64,000 nucleotides of DNA from Fibrobacteraceae bacterium (GCA_017631885.1 JAGBSH010000005.1:62001-126000), one strand, 5' to 3'. Positions 25,261 to 34,071 are shown, numbered from the stretch's first letter. The notes: generated from the sequence alone by a model not told the origin. Program-made: numbers and translations.

Positions 25261-25371
25261 TTGCGTGATTCCACGCCCGTGCCCTTGCGTTATCGCCGAA
25301 CTCTAGAGTTCGGCGTCCGTAAAGCCCGCTCAAAAGCGGTCCTTACCCAGTTGGGCTACGGTCACTAACGC
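25261..25371. other. Hairpin-rich, cloverleaf-like intergenic element
   Basis: Read on the minus strand, an outer GCGTTA / TAACGC pairing encloses CCGTAGCCC / GGGC-TT-TACGG, hairpin CCGCT-TTTG-AGCGG, and the perfect palindrome CGCCGAACTCTAGAGTTCGGCG. The D-arm-like TAGCCCAACTGGGTAAGG gives it a tRNA look. The T-arm consensus and a seven-base anticodon loop are missing, so I do not call a tRNA. It may be a structured RNA leader or terminator between nif3 and the Omp85-like gene, or an intergenic repeat with no second copy here. Confidence 0.35.
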
Positions 25372-25375
25372 ATTT

Positions 25376-26137
25376 TCAAATCGGGTTATCCACATCAACA
25401 AACTCAGCAAAAATTCCAAGTTCTGTAGAAATCTTTTCAGCCAAAGCTTTCACGCCAAAAACTTCTGTTCTATGGTGCCCGCAAGCCACCAGATTAAGCG
25501 CATTTTCGCAAGCAAAAATTGGAGAAGTTTCTTTAATTTCTCCAGTCAAAAAGCAGTCAACTCCCAAAGAAAGAGCTTCACTCAAGCCAGAAGAACCGCC
25601 GCCCGAACAAATCGCAAGCGTTTTAATTTCATCTTTACCATAAAGAAACGAATCTTTCACACCATTTGAAAAAACACTTTCCAATTTTTCCATAAATTCT
25701 GTTTTAGAAAGAGAATTTTCAAAAGTAGCTACACAAGCAATGTCTTTTTCACCTTCTCGCATAAAAGTAGAAGTCACTTTTGCACCAAGAGCCTTTGCAA
25801 TCAAAGCATTATTACCTATTTCAAGGTGGCCATCAAGTGGCAAGTGAAATCCATAAAGAGAAATCCCATGCTTAAAAAGTTTACCCACTTGTTTACCTAA
25901 AATACCAACAGGCAAGCGCGATTCATTATTCCAAAAACCGTGTGGGTGATGCACAATAATCGTATCGGCTTCAAGTTCTATTGCTCTATCAACAAGAAGA
26001 CTTCTAAAAGAGACGCCTGTTACCACGCGTTTTACTTCTGTTGAAGCTTCTACACAAATAGCATTAGGACAAAAATCTCTAAACGCACTTGGTGTAAGTA
26101 AATTTTCAAGCCATTTTCCAAATTCTTTTTGCTGCAT
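25376..26137 (-). CDS. Nif3-like dinuclear metal centre protein
   Basis: A 253-residue member of the Nif3/YbgI family, widely conserved with debated function (a GTP cyclohydrolase I type 2 annotation is common, and metal binding is established). Metal-binding motifs are visible: DTIIVHHPHGFW near the N-terminus and ACGHHRTEVFGVKALAEKI near the C-terminus, with FLTGEIKE before the latter. The ATG lies 17 bases after the recG stop, so it is co-transcribed with recG. Confidence 0.9.
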   Translation of the reverse strand: MQQKEFGKWLENLLTPSAFRDFCPNAICVEASTEVKRVVTGVSFRSLLVDRAIELEADTIIVHHPHGFWNNESRLPVGILGKQVGKLFKHGISLYGFHLPLDGHLEIGNNALIAKALGAKVTSTFMREGEKDIACVATFENSLSKTEFMEKLESVFSNGVKDSFLYGKDEIKTLAICSGGGSSGLSEALSLGVDCFLTGEIKETSPIFACENALNLVACGHHRTEVFGVKALAEKISTELGIFAEFVDVDNPI

Positions 26138-26154
26138 AAAAAAATCCTTTTACT

Positions 26155-28194
26155 TTAATGAATCCCATCTTGAAAACCAGGTGGCAATTCTTCATACCAC
26201 ATTTGTATTTTTTCACGAACTTCTGGAGAAAAACTTTCACTAGAATCTAAAATTCTTTCCGCTTGTTCTAATGTTTTTGCAATTAATTCTTTGTCTTTAA
26301 TCCAATCAAACCAACGAAAAACCCAAGAACCGCTTTGTTCGCCACCTTCTAAGTTTCCGGCGCCACGAGTTTCTAAATCCATTTCTGCAATTTTAAAACC
26401 ATCTTCTGTTTTTGCAAATTGAGAAAGTCTTTCATAAGCCGAATCTTCAGGAGAAGAAAGTAAAAAGCACCAAGCTTCACTAGCTCCGCGGCCTACACGG
26501 CCGCGGAGCTGGTGCAATTGTGCAAGGCCAAAACGTTCCGGGTGTTCTATTACCATCAAATTTGCTTCTGGCACATTCACCCCAACTTCAATCACAGTTG
26601 TTGCCACAAGAACTTGAACTTGACCACTTGCAAAATCGTCTAAAATCGCGCTCCTCTTTTTTTCATCCATCTGCCCATGAACGCCTTGAACATTCCATTC
26701 AGAAGAAAAAGCTTTCAATTCTTCAACCACATCTGAAACACCCACCATACCTTCAGCATCTGATTCCACACGGCTCACCACCCAATAACAACGGTTCCCT
26801 GAAGCAATTTCTTTTTTCAAAAATTCTTTCATTGCTTCTCGTTTAAAAAGTGGAGTCATTCGCGTTTTAACTGGTTTTCTGCCGGCAGGTTTTTCACTAA
26901 TCACAATAGTCCGCAAATCCCCATAAAGAGTCATAGCCAAACTACGTGGGATAGGCGTCGCACTCATCACTAACAAATCAGGATAGCGTCCTTTTGCCAA
27001 AAGGGCTTCTCGCTGGTTCACGCCAAAACGGTGTTGTTCATCAATAATCACAAAACCTAGATTATTAAAAACCACATCTTTAGAAAACAACGCATGTGTT
27101 CCAATCACTGCATCAATATGCCCTGTTTCTAAATCATACAAAACAGACCGGCGTTCCTGCGTTGTCATTGCACCAAGTAAAAGCGAAACATGTAAGCCCA
27201 ATTTTTCAAAAACGCCTTGCATTGTCTGAAAATGTTGTCTTGCCAAAATATCAGTCGGAACCATTAACGCACATTGTTCGCCAGTACCGCAAATAGCAAG
27301 CATAGAAAGCATCGCGACAACCGTTTTTCCACTCCCCACATCTCCTTGCAACAAAGCATGGAATTGTCTTTTCCCAGAAAGGCCTTCTAAAATTTCATTC
27401 AATGCTTTAGCTTGTCCATCTGTAAGCGAATAAGGTAAATCTTGAATAGCTTTAAAAACATTCTGTTTAATCAGTTTTCTTTCTGAACCGCGATAAAGCA
27501 AAGCACGACGCCGCTTAATCATTCGCAAACAAAACGGCAAAAGTTCAAGAACTTTCAAAAATTTTCTGCCCTGGTAAACTTCCCCCATTGAACGCGGGCA
27601 ATGCAAACGGCGTAAAATTTCAATCACCGCAGGCATTTCCAAAAAATCAGTTAATTCTCTTGGGCAAATTCTTGGAATAGAAAGATTTTGACTTTTAAAA
27701 AGATTCGCATAAAGCAAACGGAAAAATTTCTGTTCCATTTTGGCTTCATGACAAGCTTCTGAAATAGAATAAACAGGAACTATTCCGCCATGGTATTCAT
27801 CATTTTCTTCAATGGCTTGGATTTCTGGATGCACCATTTGTAATGTTCTACCAAATTCTCCAAGAGTACCAACAAGCACATAACGAGAACCCGCAGAAAT
27901 TTTCTTTGACCAATAAGAAGTCGCTTTAAAAAAGAGTATTTGAATTTCTCCTGTCCCATCAGAAAAATACGCTATAAATCGCGTTGTCCGAGAGCGCACT
28001 AAACCACACCTAAGAACACGCCCCACCAAAACAACTTTATCGCCAACTCGTGATGTTCCAATTGAAGCTACTTGTGTTTGATCTAACCAAGTTCTAGGAA
28101 TATTATAAAGCAAATCAGCAACTGTTGAAAGTCCTGATTTCTTTAGTGCAGAAACGCGCTTTGGACCAAGCCCAGGCAGATAATTCAAATCCAT
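26155..28194 (-). CDS. recG: ATP-dependent DNA helicase RecG
   Basis: RecG remodels stalled replication forks and Holliday junctions. The 679 residues contain an N-terminal helix-hairpin-helix-like start (LNYLPGLGPKRVSALKKSGL), the OB-fold wedge domain (VGRVLRCGLVRSRTTRFIAY), then superfamily 2 motifs: Walker A LQGDVGSGKT, motif II DEQHRFGV, motif III MSATPIPRSLAMTLYGD, and motif VI QLRGRVGRG. Length and motif order are standard. The gene is downstream of a yej-type ABC operon and upstream of nif3 on the same strand. Confidence 0.97.
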   Translation of the reverse strand: MDLNYLPGLGPKRVSALKKSGLSTVADLLYNIPRTWLDQTQVASIGTSRVGDKVVLVGRVLRCGLVRSRTTRFIAYFSDGTGEIQILFFKATSYWSKKISAGSRYVLVGTLGEFGRTLQMVHPEIQAIEENDEYHGGIVPVYSISEACHEAKMEQKFFRLLYANLFKSQNLSIPRICPRELTDFLEMPAVIEILRRLHCPRSMGEVYQGRKFLKVLELLPFCLRMIKRRRALLYRGSERKLIKQNVFKAIQDLPYSLTDGQAKALNEILEGLSGKRQFHALLQGDVGSGKTVVAMLSMLAICGTGEQCALMVPTDILARQHFQTMQGVFEKLGLHVSLLLGAMTTQERRSVLYDLETGHIDAVIGTHALFSKDVVFNNLGFVIIDEQHRFGVNQREALLAKGRYPDLLVMSATPIPRSLAMTLYGDLRTIVISEKPAGRKPVKTRMTPLFKREAMKEFLKKEIASGNRCYWVVSRVESDAEGMVGVSDVVEELKAFSSEWNVQGVHGQMDEKKRSAILDDFASGQVQVLVATTVIEVGVNVPEANLMVIEHPERFGLAQLHQLRGRVGRGASEAWCFLLSSPEDSAYERLSQFAKTEDGFKIAEMDLETRGAGNLEGGEQSGSWVFRWFDWIKDKELIAKTLEQAERILDSSESFSPEVREKIQMWYEELPPGFQDGIH

Positions 28195-28239
28195 TCGTAA
28201 GCCTCTGAAAACAACTTATAAAAATTCATGGCTTTTAGT

Positions 28240-29205
28240 TTAAGAATTTTCAGACAAATGAACTGGAAAAAAGCACCTTGTCCAATGATTTTCATTTTCA
28301 TACAATGGTGGAAAATCTTTACAACAAGGTTTAGCATTAAAACATCTATCACAAAAACGACACCCCTCCACAAAATCCACTGGAGCAGGAACGTTCCCTG
28401 GAATAGATTGTAAATCTTTTAATGATTTTTTTCCATCTGGTAAAGCTGCTAAAAGACCTTTGGTATAAGGGTGCATTGGATTTTTAATAACCTCTTCAGC
28501 AAAGCCACATTCTACAATACGCCCTGCATACATCACAGCAACTCGGGAAGCGTATTGGGCTACAAGTCCCATATTATGCGTAATTAAAAGAACCGCAGTC
28601 CCGAACTCTTTTGAAAGTTTTTTCAGAAGTTCCATGACTTGCGCTTGTACTGTTACATCTAGTGCCGTTGTTGGTTCATCAGCAATTAAAAGCGAAGGCC
28701 TTGGCAAAAGAGCCATCACAATACAAATGCGTTGTAACATTCCACCAGAAAGTTCATGCGGGTAAGAATTCAATACTCGCTCCGGGTCAGAAAAACCAGC
28801 AAAACGCATCAATTCTAAAATTCGTTCAGGAGAATCTTCTTTGAGTTTCGCTTCTTCTAGTTGTTTACGAATAGAAAGTACCGGATTAAGAGCCGCCATT
28901 GCTTCTTGGAAAATGCAGGCTATTTTTTTTCCTCTAATTAGTTTCAATTCTTTAGAAGAAAGTTCTAAAAGATTTTTCCCTTCAAATAAAACTTTTCCCG
29001 AAGAAATCTTAGCACCAGGTTCTGGTAAAAGTTTAAGAATGCTCATTGCAGTCACACTTTTCCCGCAACCAGATTCCCCGACCAATGCAAAAAATTCACC
29101 TTTTTTTATATCAAAAGAAACTTTATCCGTAACGGCGACAGAACGTTCTTTTCCAAAAGCAACTGAAACATTTTCAAGAGAAATCAATGTTTGCCTTTCA
29201 TCCAT
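28240..29205 (-). CDS. Peptide ABC transporter ATP-binding protein (single ABC domain)
   Basis: A 321-residue ATPase of the DppD/OppD/YejF-N type. It has Walker A GESGCGKS, Q-loop CIFQEAMAALNP, signature LSGGMLQR, Walker B LLIADEPT, and the C-terminal oligopeptide extension with cysteines CRFCDRCF ... CC ... RCFF that in related proteins can hold an iron-sulfur cluster. E. coli YejF has two fused ABC domains, while this protein has only one, and no second ATPase gene is adjacent. ATG 29205 has GGAG and overlaps the yejE stop by eight bases; the start at 29265 is rejected. Confidence 0.92.
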   Translation of the reverse strand: MDERQTLISLENVSVAFGKERSVAVTDKVSFDIKKGEFFALVGESGCGKSVTAMSILKLLPEPGAKISSGKVLFEGKNLLELSSKELKLIRGKKIACIFQEAMAALNPVLSIRKQLEEAKLKEDSPERILELMRFAGFSDPERVLNSYPHELSGGMLQRICIVMALLPRPSLLIADEPTTALDVTVQAQVMELLKKLSKEFGTAVLLITHNMGLVAQYASRVAVMYAGRIVECGFAEEVIKNPMHPYTKGLLAALPDGKKSLKDLQSIPGNVPAPVDFVEGCRFCDRCFNAKPCCKDFPPLYENENHWTRCFFPVHLSENS

Positions 29206-30241
29206 AACGATCTCCTGACTTCGGATCCATTGCATCACGAACACCTTCACCCACAAATGTGGCAAGCAAAAGCGTTATAAAAAGGGCAACAAGCGTAGAA
29301 ACTGCAATCCAAGGAGCGTAAAGATTATTAAGCCCTTGGCTCATGAGTTCTCCCCAACTAGGCGTTGGCGGTTGTAAACCAAAACCCAAGAAATCAAGAG
29401 AAGTTAAACTCCCTATACCACCAATTAAAGTAAATGGGAAAAGTGTTACAACAGGTGTAAGCGCATTGGGTAAAATTTCTTTGAAGAAAATATGCCTGTG
29501 AGGCATTCCTAACATTTTAGCAGCACGGACATAAGGCACGGAACGCAATTTTAAAAATTCTGCTCGCATATAATAACTAAGCGAAATCCATTGGAAAAGG
29601 GCCATAATACAAATCAGCAAAATAAAACTACGTCCATAAATTCCACCAATAAGAATCACTACATAAAGAAATGGTAAAGACGCCCAAATTTCTACAAATC
29701 TCTGAATAGCTAAATCCCAAAAGAACCCTAAATACCCTTGAATTCCGCCTATTAAAATACCTAGAAATGTGCCAAGAACTGTTAAAAGCAAACTAAAAGA
29801 AAGGCAAATTCTAAAACCATGAATCAAACGCGCTAAAACATCTCTGCCATTAGCATCTGTTCCAAGCCAATGTTTTGAAGACGGTGGAAACGGAGGCGCG
29901 CCATCTAAAGAAAGGTCTGCTTTAAGCGGGTCATGAGGAATTGGCGGCATTATAGCAAAAATATCTTTTCCAGAAAGTTCCGCTTCTTCTAATAATTTTT
30001 TGTAATCTGGTTCTGTGTTATAAATCCCACCAAATTCTGTTTCTGGATAATGAACAAAAGCAGGAAAATAAAATTTTCCTTGGTAACGCAAAACAAAAGG
30101 CTCGTCATTTACAGTCCAAGGACTTGTAAGAGAAAGCAAATAGGCAAGAGCTAAAAGAACAAAAGAATAAAAAGCCCTGCGCGTTTTGCAAAAACGCAAT
30201 GCATAGACTTTAAATTTTTTGAACTTATTTAACACAAGCAT
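29198..30241 (-). CDS. yejE: ABC transporter permease, YejE-like
   Basis: A 347-residue inner-membrane permease with the YejE-specific periplasmic stretch after the first membrane helix (RYQGKFYFPAFVHYPETEFG) and the LGTDANGRDVLARLIHG motif. It ends with LTSLDFLGFGLQPPTPSWGE and the permease EAA-like loop (AAKMLGMPHRHIFFKEILPN). About six membrane helices are expected. YejABEF-type systems import peptides. It overlaps the ATPase gene downstream and starts three bases after yejB, so all three are one operon. No substrate-binding protein (YejA) gene is in this window. Confidence 0.93.
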   Translation of the reverse strand: MLVLNKFKKFKVYALRFCKTRRAFYSFVLLALAYLLSLTSPWTVNDEPFVLRYQGKFYFPAFVHYPETEFGGIYNTEPDYKKLLEEAELSGKDIFAIMPPIPHDPLKADLSLDGAPPFPPSSKHWLGTDANGRDVLARLIHGFRICLSFSLLLTVLGTFLGILIGGIQGYLGFFWDLAIQRFVEIWASLPFLYVVILIGGIYGRSFILLICIMALFQWISLSYYMRAEFLKLRSVPYVRAAKMLGMPHRHIFFKEILPNALTPVVTLFPFTLIGGIGSLTSLDFLGFGLQPPTPSWGELMSQGLNNLYAPWIAVSTLVALFITLLLATFVGEGVRDAMDPKSGDRYG

Positions 30242-30244
30242 ACT

Positions 30245-31261
30245 TTACCTGAACCTAATTCTTGGGTCTACAAATGTGTACAAAATATCACTAAACAATC
30301 GCCCAAGTAATGCCATCAAAGAAGAAAGGAAGATTATTCCTAACACCACATTGTAATCTCTATTGACCATAGAATTGTAATAAAGAAGCCCCATGCCATC
30401 AATATCAAAAACTTTTTCAATCAAAAGAGCGCCTGCAAACATAAGCGTAAAAATTTCAGAAAGTCTAGTTGCTACAGGAATCAATGCATTACGTAAAGCA
30501 TGACGAAAAAGAGCTTCTTTAAAAGAAAGACCTTTTGCAAGCGCCGTTCGCATATAATCTTTTCCAAGTTCTTCTAACACGCTATTTTTCATTAAAAAGG
30601 TTAAAAAAGCAAATTCGCTAATAATGTAGCAGAACATAGGTAAAGCAAGGTGGTGTAATAAATCAAAAATTTTCCCAGTAAAAGACAAATCTTCAAATTC
30701 ATCTGAAGTCAAGCCCCCCATTGGGAACAAATCCAAATAAGAACCGCCTGCTAAAAAAATGATAAGTAAAATGCCTAAAGCATAGCCTGGCATTACATAA
30801 CCAGAAAAAATAATACCAGAAGAAAGAGAATCCAAACGACTACCATGCCGAACCGCTTTCCAAAGCCCCAAAGGAATACAAACCAAATAAGAAATAAAAA
30901 ATGAAGTTAAGCCAAAAAACAACGAAACCGGAAATCTTGAAGCTATCACTTCAAAAACAGGGGCCCCATAAGTATAAGATGTACCAAAATCCAAATGTAA
31001 AACATTCCAAAGCCACTGTAGATAACGCTGCCAGGCCGGCTTATCAAAGCCAAAATAAGCCTGAATCTGAGCAATTTGCTCTGGAGAAAGGGCTTTAGAA
31101 GCATCAGCACCTCCTCGCATTGCCGCCGCACTTTGTGCTCTAGAAACCAGTTCTTCAACAGGGCCTCCTGGAATCAACTGGATAAGAATAAAGCAAACCA
31201 AAGAAATCCCCACAAGGGTCGGAATCATTAAAAGCAAACGACGGAGGATATAAGTTTTCAC
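30245..31261 (-). CDS. yejB: ABC transporter permease, YejB-like
   Basis: A 338-residue permease matching YejB along its length: YILRRLLLMIPTLVGISLVC, IQLIPGGPVEELV, YFGFDKPAWQRYLQWLWNVL, and FDIDGMGLLYYNSMVNRDYNV near the end. The start codon is GTG at 31261, since translation begins directly MKTYILRR. There is no ribosome binding site; instead TATATT lies six bases before the GTG. It is the first gene of the yejB-yejE-ATPase(-recG-nif3) run and is divergent from the aldo/keto reductase gene. Confidence 0.93.
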   Translation of the reverse strand: MKTYILRRLLLMIPTLVGISLVCFILIQLIPGGPVEELVSRAQSAAAMRGGADASKALSPEQIAQIQAYFGFDKPAWQRYLQWLWNVLHLDFGTSYTYGAPVFEVIASRFPVSLFFGLTSFFISYLVCIPLGLWKAVRHGSRLDSLSSGIIFSGYVMPGYALGILLIIFLAGGSYLDLFPMGGLTSDEFEDLSFTGKIFDLLHHLALPMFCYIISEFAFLTFLMKNSVLEELGKDYMRTALAKGLSFKEALFRHALRNALIPVATRLSEIFTLMFAGALLIEKVFDIDGMGLLYYNSMVNRDYNVVLGIIFLSSLMALLGRLFSDILYTFVDPRIRFR

Positions 31262-31273
31262 GCCGTAAATATA
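31262..31273 (-). promoter_or_regulatory. TATATT -10 box for leaderless yejB
   Basis: On the minus strand TATATT (31273-31268), six bases TACGGC, then GTG 31261. The same arrangement is found before the gene at 62661. Confidence 0.5.
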
Positions 31274-31356
31274 GATTTATTTTATCTATCAGTTTTTTCG
31301 TTCCATGCTGTAAACACATTGTGATAAAAATATGTTCCCTGAAAGGCAATTAAATC

Positions 31357-31369
31357 TATATTCCCTTGT
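31357..31369 (+). promoter_or_regulatory. TATATT -10 box for the leaderless aldo/keto reductase gene
   Basis: TATATT (31357-31362), seven bases CCCTTGT, then ATG 31370. It is the divergent counterpart of the yejB box, within the same 108-bp space. Confidence 0.5.
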
Positions 31370-32365
31370 ATGAAATACTCTGCAAATGAAAAACGTTACG
31401 ATTCTATGATTTACAATCGCTCTGGAAAAAGCGGTTTAAAGCTCCCCGCCATTTCTCTTGGACTATGGCATAATTTTGGCGATAATGATAATTTTGAAAA
31501 TTGCCGCGATATGTTGCGATTTGCTTTTGACAATGGCATTACGCATTTTGATTTAGCTAATAATTACGGCCCGCCTCCAGGTTCTGCAGAAACAAATTTC
31601 GGCAAAATTTTTAACGATGATTTCAAAAGCTATCGTGATGAACTTGTGATTTCCACTAAAGCCGGCTGGGAAATGTGGAAAGGGCCTTATGGCAATTTCG
31701 GTAGCCGTAAATATTTAGTAGCAAGTCTAGACCAAAGCTTAAAACGCATGGGACTTGATTATGTTGATATTTTCTATCACCACCGTCCAGACCCTGAAAC
31801 ACCTCTTGAAGAAACAATGGGAGCTCTTGATTATATAGTTAAAAGTGGCCGCGCTCTTTATGTAGGGATTTCAAGCTATAATGCCGACGAAACGCGCCGA
31901 GCCGCAAAAATTTTAAAGGAAATGGGCACTCCTTGCTTAATACACCAACCTCCCTATAATATGTTCCGTCGCGAACTTGAAGGCGATTTACAATCTGCCA
32001 TCAGAGAAACTGGTATGGGGTGTATTGTATTCTCTCCATTAGCTCAAGGTCTTTTAACATCTCGTTACTTAAATGGCATTCCAGAAGGTTCAAGAGCTAC
32101 CAAAAGTCCATTTTTAACACCGGCACAAGTTGAAGAAAGTCTACCTAAAATAAAAGCATTAAACGATTTAGCAAAAAAACGCGGTCAAACACTTACCGAA
32201 ATGGCTCTTGCTTGGAATTTACGTTTACCAGAAATCACTTCTGTTCTTATCGGAGCCAGTCGAATTTCTCAAATAGAAGATGCTTTAAATTCTCTAAAGA
32301 ATCTTGACTTTTCTTCTGAAGAATTGGCAAAAATCGACTCTATTTTAAAAGGCGAAAATATATAA
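31370..32365 (+). CDS. Aldo/keto reductase, YghZ/Gpr (AKR14) type
   Basis: A 331-residue NADPH-dependent reductase. It follows E. coli YghZ (L-glyceraldehyde 3-phosphate reductase, methylglyoxal detoxification) from the first residues (NEKRYDSMIYNRSGKSG vs NPERYGQMQYRYCGKSG). It keeps THFDLANNYGPPPGSAE (Asp and Tyr of the catalytic tetrad), the Lys in VISTKAGWEMW, the His region DIFYHHRPDPETP, and the cofactor-binding VLIGASRISQIEDAL. The YghZ-like N-terminus supports ATG 31370 over 31406. Substrate is inferred from the family only. Confidence 0.93.
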   Translation: MKYSANEKRYDSMIYNRSGKSGLKLPAISLGLWHNFGDNDNFENCRDMLRFAFDNGITHFDLANNYGPPPGSAETNFGKIFNDDFKSYRDELVISTKAGWEMWKGPYGNFGSRKYLVASLDQSLKRMGLDYVDIFYHHRPDPETPLEETMGALDYIVKSGRALYVGISSYNADETRRAAKILKEMGTPCLIHQPPYNMFRRELEGDLQSAIRETGMGCIVFSPLAQGLLTSRYLNGIPEGSRATKSPFLTPAQVEESLPKIKALNDLAKKRGQTLTEMALAWNLRLPEITSVLIGASRISQIEDALNSLKNLDFSSEELAKIDSILKGENI

Positions 32366-32371
32366 TCGACT

Positions 32372-33082
32372 TTATTTGGTCAGTTTTTTGATTACTCCTT
32401 GTGGGAGCCTTATCCCACAAGGAGAAAACATTTCCCACCCATTTTTATTTCCATTTTCTGCAGGATATTTTTCTTTTAAAGCCTCACAATCATAATTTGT
32501 TGATTCCGTTTTGTCTTCTGTCGTATTTCCAGTTGGGCTTTCTGTCGTATTTCCAGTAGGATTTTCCGTTGTATTTTCTGTTGTACTTTCTGAATGATTA
32601 TTGCAACCAGGGATTGCTCTAACAGTCCAATTCAATGTCAATGGTTCGCACCCTTCATACGACAAATTATGCATATACAAGACTTCTTTATCTGAACTCG
32701 CTTTAATAACAATTCCCCAAGAACTGCCTACAAGACAACCATTTAATTTTACAAGATTTGAAGCTCGCCACCCAGTTTCACCATTTTTTAAAGAAGAAAT
32801 GTTCAAAGAATCAACAATACACCCCTCTGTATATCTGAAATTTTCAGTCAAACCATTGCCTGGGGCAATATAACCTATTTGTTTCCAACTCCCAACAGAA
32901 GCTTTTTCGCCTAAAAAAGCATCTTGTAAACGAGTATAAAGAGCCCCGGCAACTGGAATTTCGCTTGCTTTAGCTTTAGCAATTTGCCCAAATAATTTAG
33001 GCAAAGAAACAGCCGCTAATACCCCGACAATAACCACAACTATAACTATTTCTATTAACGTAAAACCCGATTTGTTTTTCAT
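32372..33082 (-). CDS. Type IV prepilin-like protein with a repeat-bearing linker
   Basis: A 236-residue pseudopilin. After a short leader (MKNKSG) comes the prepilin peptidase site and hydrophobic helix FTLIEIVIVVVIVGVLAAVS with Glu at mature position +5. The globular part has several cysteines (CIVDSL, LNGCLVG, YEGCEPL, IPGCNNH). Then follows a linker of 8-residue units (NPTGNTTE, SPTGNTTE) coded by 24-bp DNA repeats and rich in N-T-T sequons, and a short Cys-containing C-terminus. ATG 33082 has AAGG; a start at 33136 is rejected. Pilin assembly genes are not nearby, so it may be a minor pilin or a substrate of a remote system. Confidence 0.85.
   Translation of the reverse strand: MKNKSGFTLIEIVIVVVIVGVLAAVSLPKLFGQIAKAKASEIPVAGALYTRLQDAFLGEKASVGSWKQIGYIAPGNGLTENFRYTEGCIVDSLNISSLKNGETGWRASNLVKLNGCLVGSSWGIVIKASSDKEVLYMHNLSYEGCEPLTLNWTVRAIPGCNNHSESTTENTTENPTGNTTESPTGNTTEDKTESTNYDCEALKEKYPAENGNKNGWEMFSPCGIRLPQGVIKKLTK
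32395..32424. other. Perfect 12-bp inverted repeat inside the 3' end of the prepilin gene
   Basis: CTCCTTGTGGGA and TCCCACAAGGAG with a six-base loop. It codes for part of the protein C-terminus and lies where a transcription terminator would be useful, but no T-run follows on either strand. It could be a processing or stabilising hairpin. Confidence 0.5.
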
Positions 33083-33215
33083 ATTTTTACCTTTTTTATG
33101 AATATAGCTCTGCATTACAAGAATCACCATACTCATTTTTAAGTGAAAATATTACCCTAAAAAAAATAACTTATTTTTTGCAACCTCTTTTTATTTTCAG
33201 ACATCTAATTTCAAA

Positions 33216-33755
33216 ATGACCTTTAATAATTCAGAAATTCCGGATTTTTACAACAGAGAAACGCTTGAAAAACTCTGGAAAGAAGAAAGTGCTCGTATGT
33301 TGAATTTGGCGTATCGGATTTTGAAAGATAGAGACAAAGCTGAAGACGTTCTAATGGACGTATTTTCTTCTATTCCTGAAACCATTAAATCTTTTAGAAA
33401 CGAATCAACTATCTCTACTTGGCTTTTTAAAATGACATTAAACGCAAGTCTTATGCAAATGCGAAAAGAAAAACGTCATTTTGAGCTAGAAACAGAAAAT
33501 TCAGACTTGATTTTAGAAAAAACAGTTGGTTTTAAAAAGGATTTATCTCATTTTGAAACACAGGCTTTGACAGAAGCTTTAAACGCTCTTCCGGCACTAA
33601 ATAGAAGCATTCTTTGGTTAAAAGATGCAGAAGGCATCTCGGTAAATGAATTAGCCACTATTTATAAAAGTCCTTCTGGAACCATTAAAGCTAGACTTTC
33701 AAGGGCTAGAACTTTTGTAAGAGACTTTATTGAAAGGAGAAACAAGAATGACTAA
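33216..33755 (+). CDS. ECF-type RNA polymerase sigma factor
   Basis: A 179-residue group 4 sigma factor. Region 2 is ARMLNLAYRILKDRDKAEDV with the following LMDVFSSI and FRNESTISTWLFKMTLNASL; region 4 is LPALNRSILWLKDAEGISVN followed by the helix ATIYKSPSGTIKARLSRAR. It would direct polymerase to stress promoters. The next gene overlaps it by eight bases and codes for a one-helix membrane protein, the usual place of an anti-sigma factor. The third gene codes for a Spy-like periplasmic protein. GCAACC at 33179-33185 and TCTAAT just before the ATG are possible self-activated promoter elements (weak). Confidence 0.92.
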   Translation: MTFNNSEIPDFYNRETLEKLWKEESARMLNLAYRILKDRDKAEDVLMDVFSSIPETIKSFRNESTISTWLFKMTLNASLMQMRKEKRHFELETENSDLILEKTVGFKKDLSHFETQALTEALNALPALNRSILWLKDAEGISVNELATIYKSPSGTIKARLSRARTFVRDFIERRNKND

Positions 33756-34071
33756 GCCTATTGATTTTTCCTGCATTGAAAGGATTTACCCTAAAAGTGA
33801 TTCTTTTGATAAAGTTTTCCAACGTATTGAATCAAAAAAAACAAAACAGCTTTTTCTTTTTAGGTTTTCTAAACTCTCTTTAGCTGCTAGTTTGCTTTTT
33901 TTCTTAAGCGGACTTTTAGTTCCATTATTTTTTGCAAATGAATCAAAATCTTTAATTTCTATGAACGAACTAAATTCTTTAGATAATTTTTTTGAAGAAA
34001 GTGTAGTGTCTGAATTTCTTGTATTAGATTCTGCAATTTCCATTTCTTACCTTTCAATGGAGGATAAATAA
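33748..34071 (+). CDS. Putative single-pass anti-sigma factor
   Basis: A 107-residue protein: a short cytoplasmic N-terminus (MTKPIDFSCIERIYPKSDSF), one membrane helix at about residues 40-62 (LSLAASLLFFLSGLLVPLFF), and a small outer part. No zinc-binding anti-sigma motif HxxxCxxC is present. The assignment rests on position and topology: ATG 33748 has GGAG, and the gene overlaps the sigma gene by eight bases, implying coupled translation. Like CnrY of the Cnr metal-sensing system, it would hold the sigma factor at the membrane. Confidence 0.6.
   Translation: MTKPIDFSCIERIYPKSDSFDKVFQRIESKKTKQLFLFRFSKLSLAASLLFFLSGLLVPLFFANESKSLISMNELNSLDNFFEESVVSEFLVLDSAISISYLSMEDK

Noticed and set aside
25261-25371. 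tRNA gene
   Set aside because: A D-arm-like segment and an outer stem exist, but the GTTCGA-type T-loop, a seven-base anticodon loop and a normal acceptor geometry are not present.
32395-32424. Rho-independent terminator of the prepilin gene
   Set aside because: The perfect inverted repeat lies within the coding end and is not followed by a T-run, so it is listed only as an inverted repeat.
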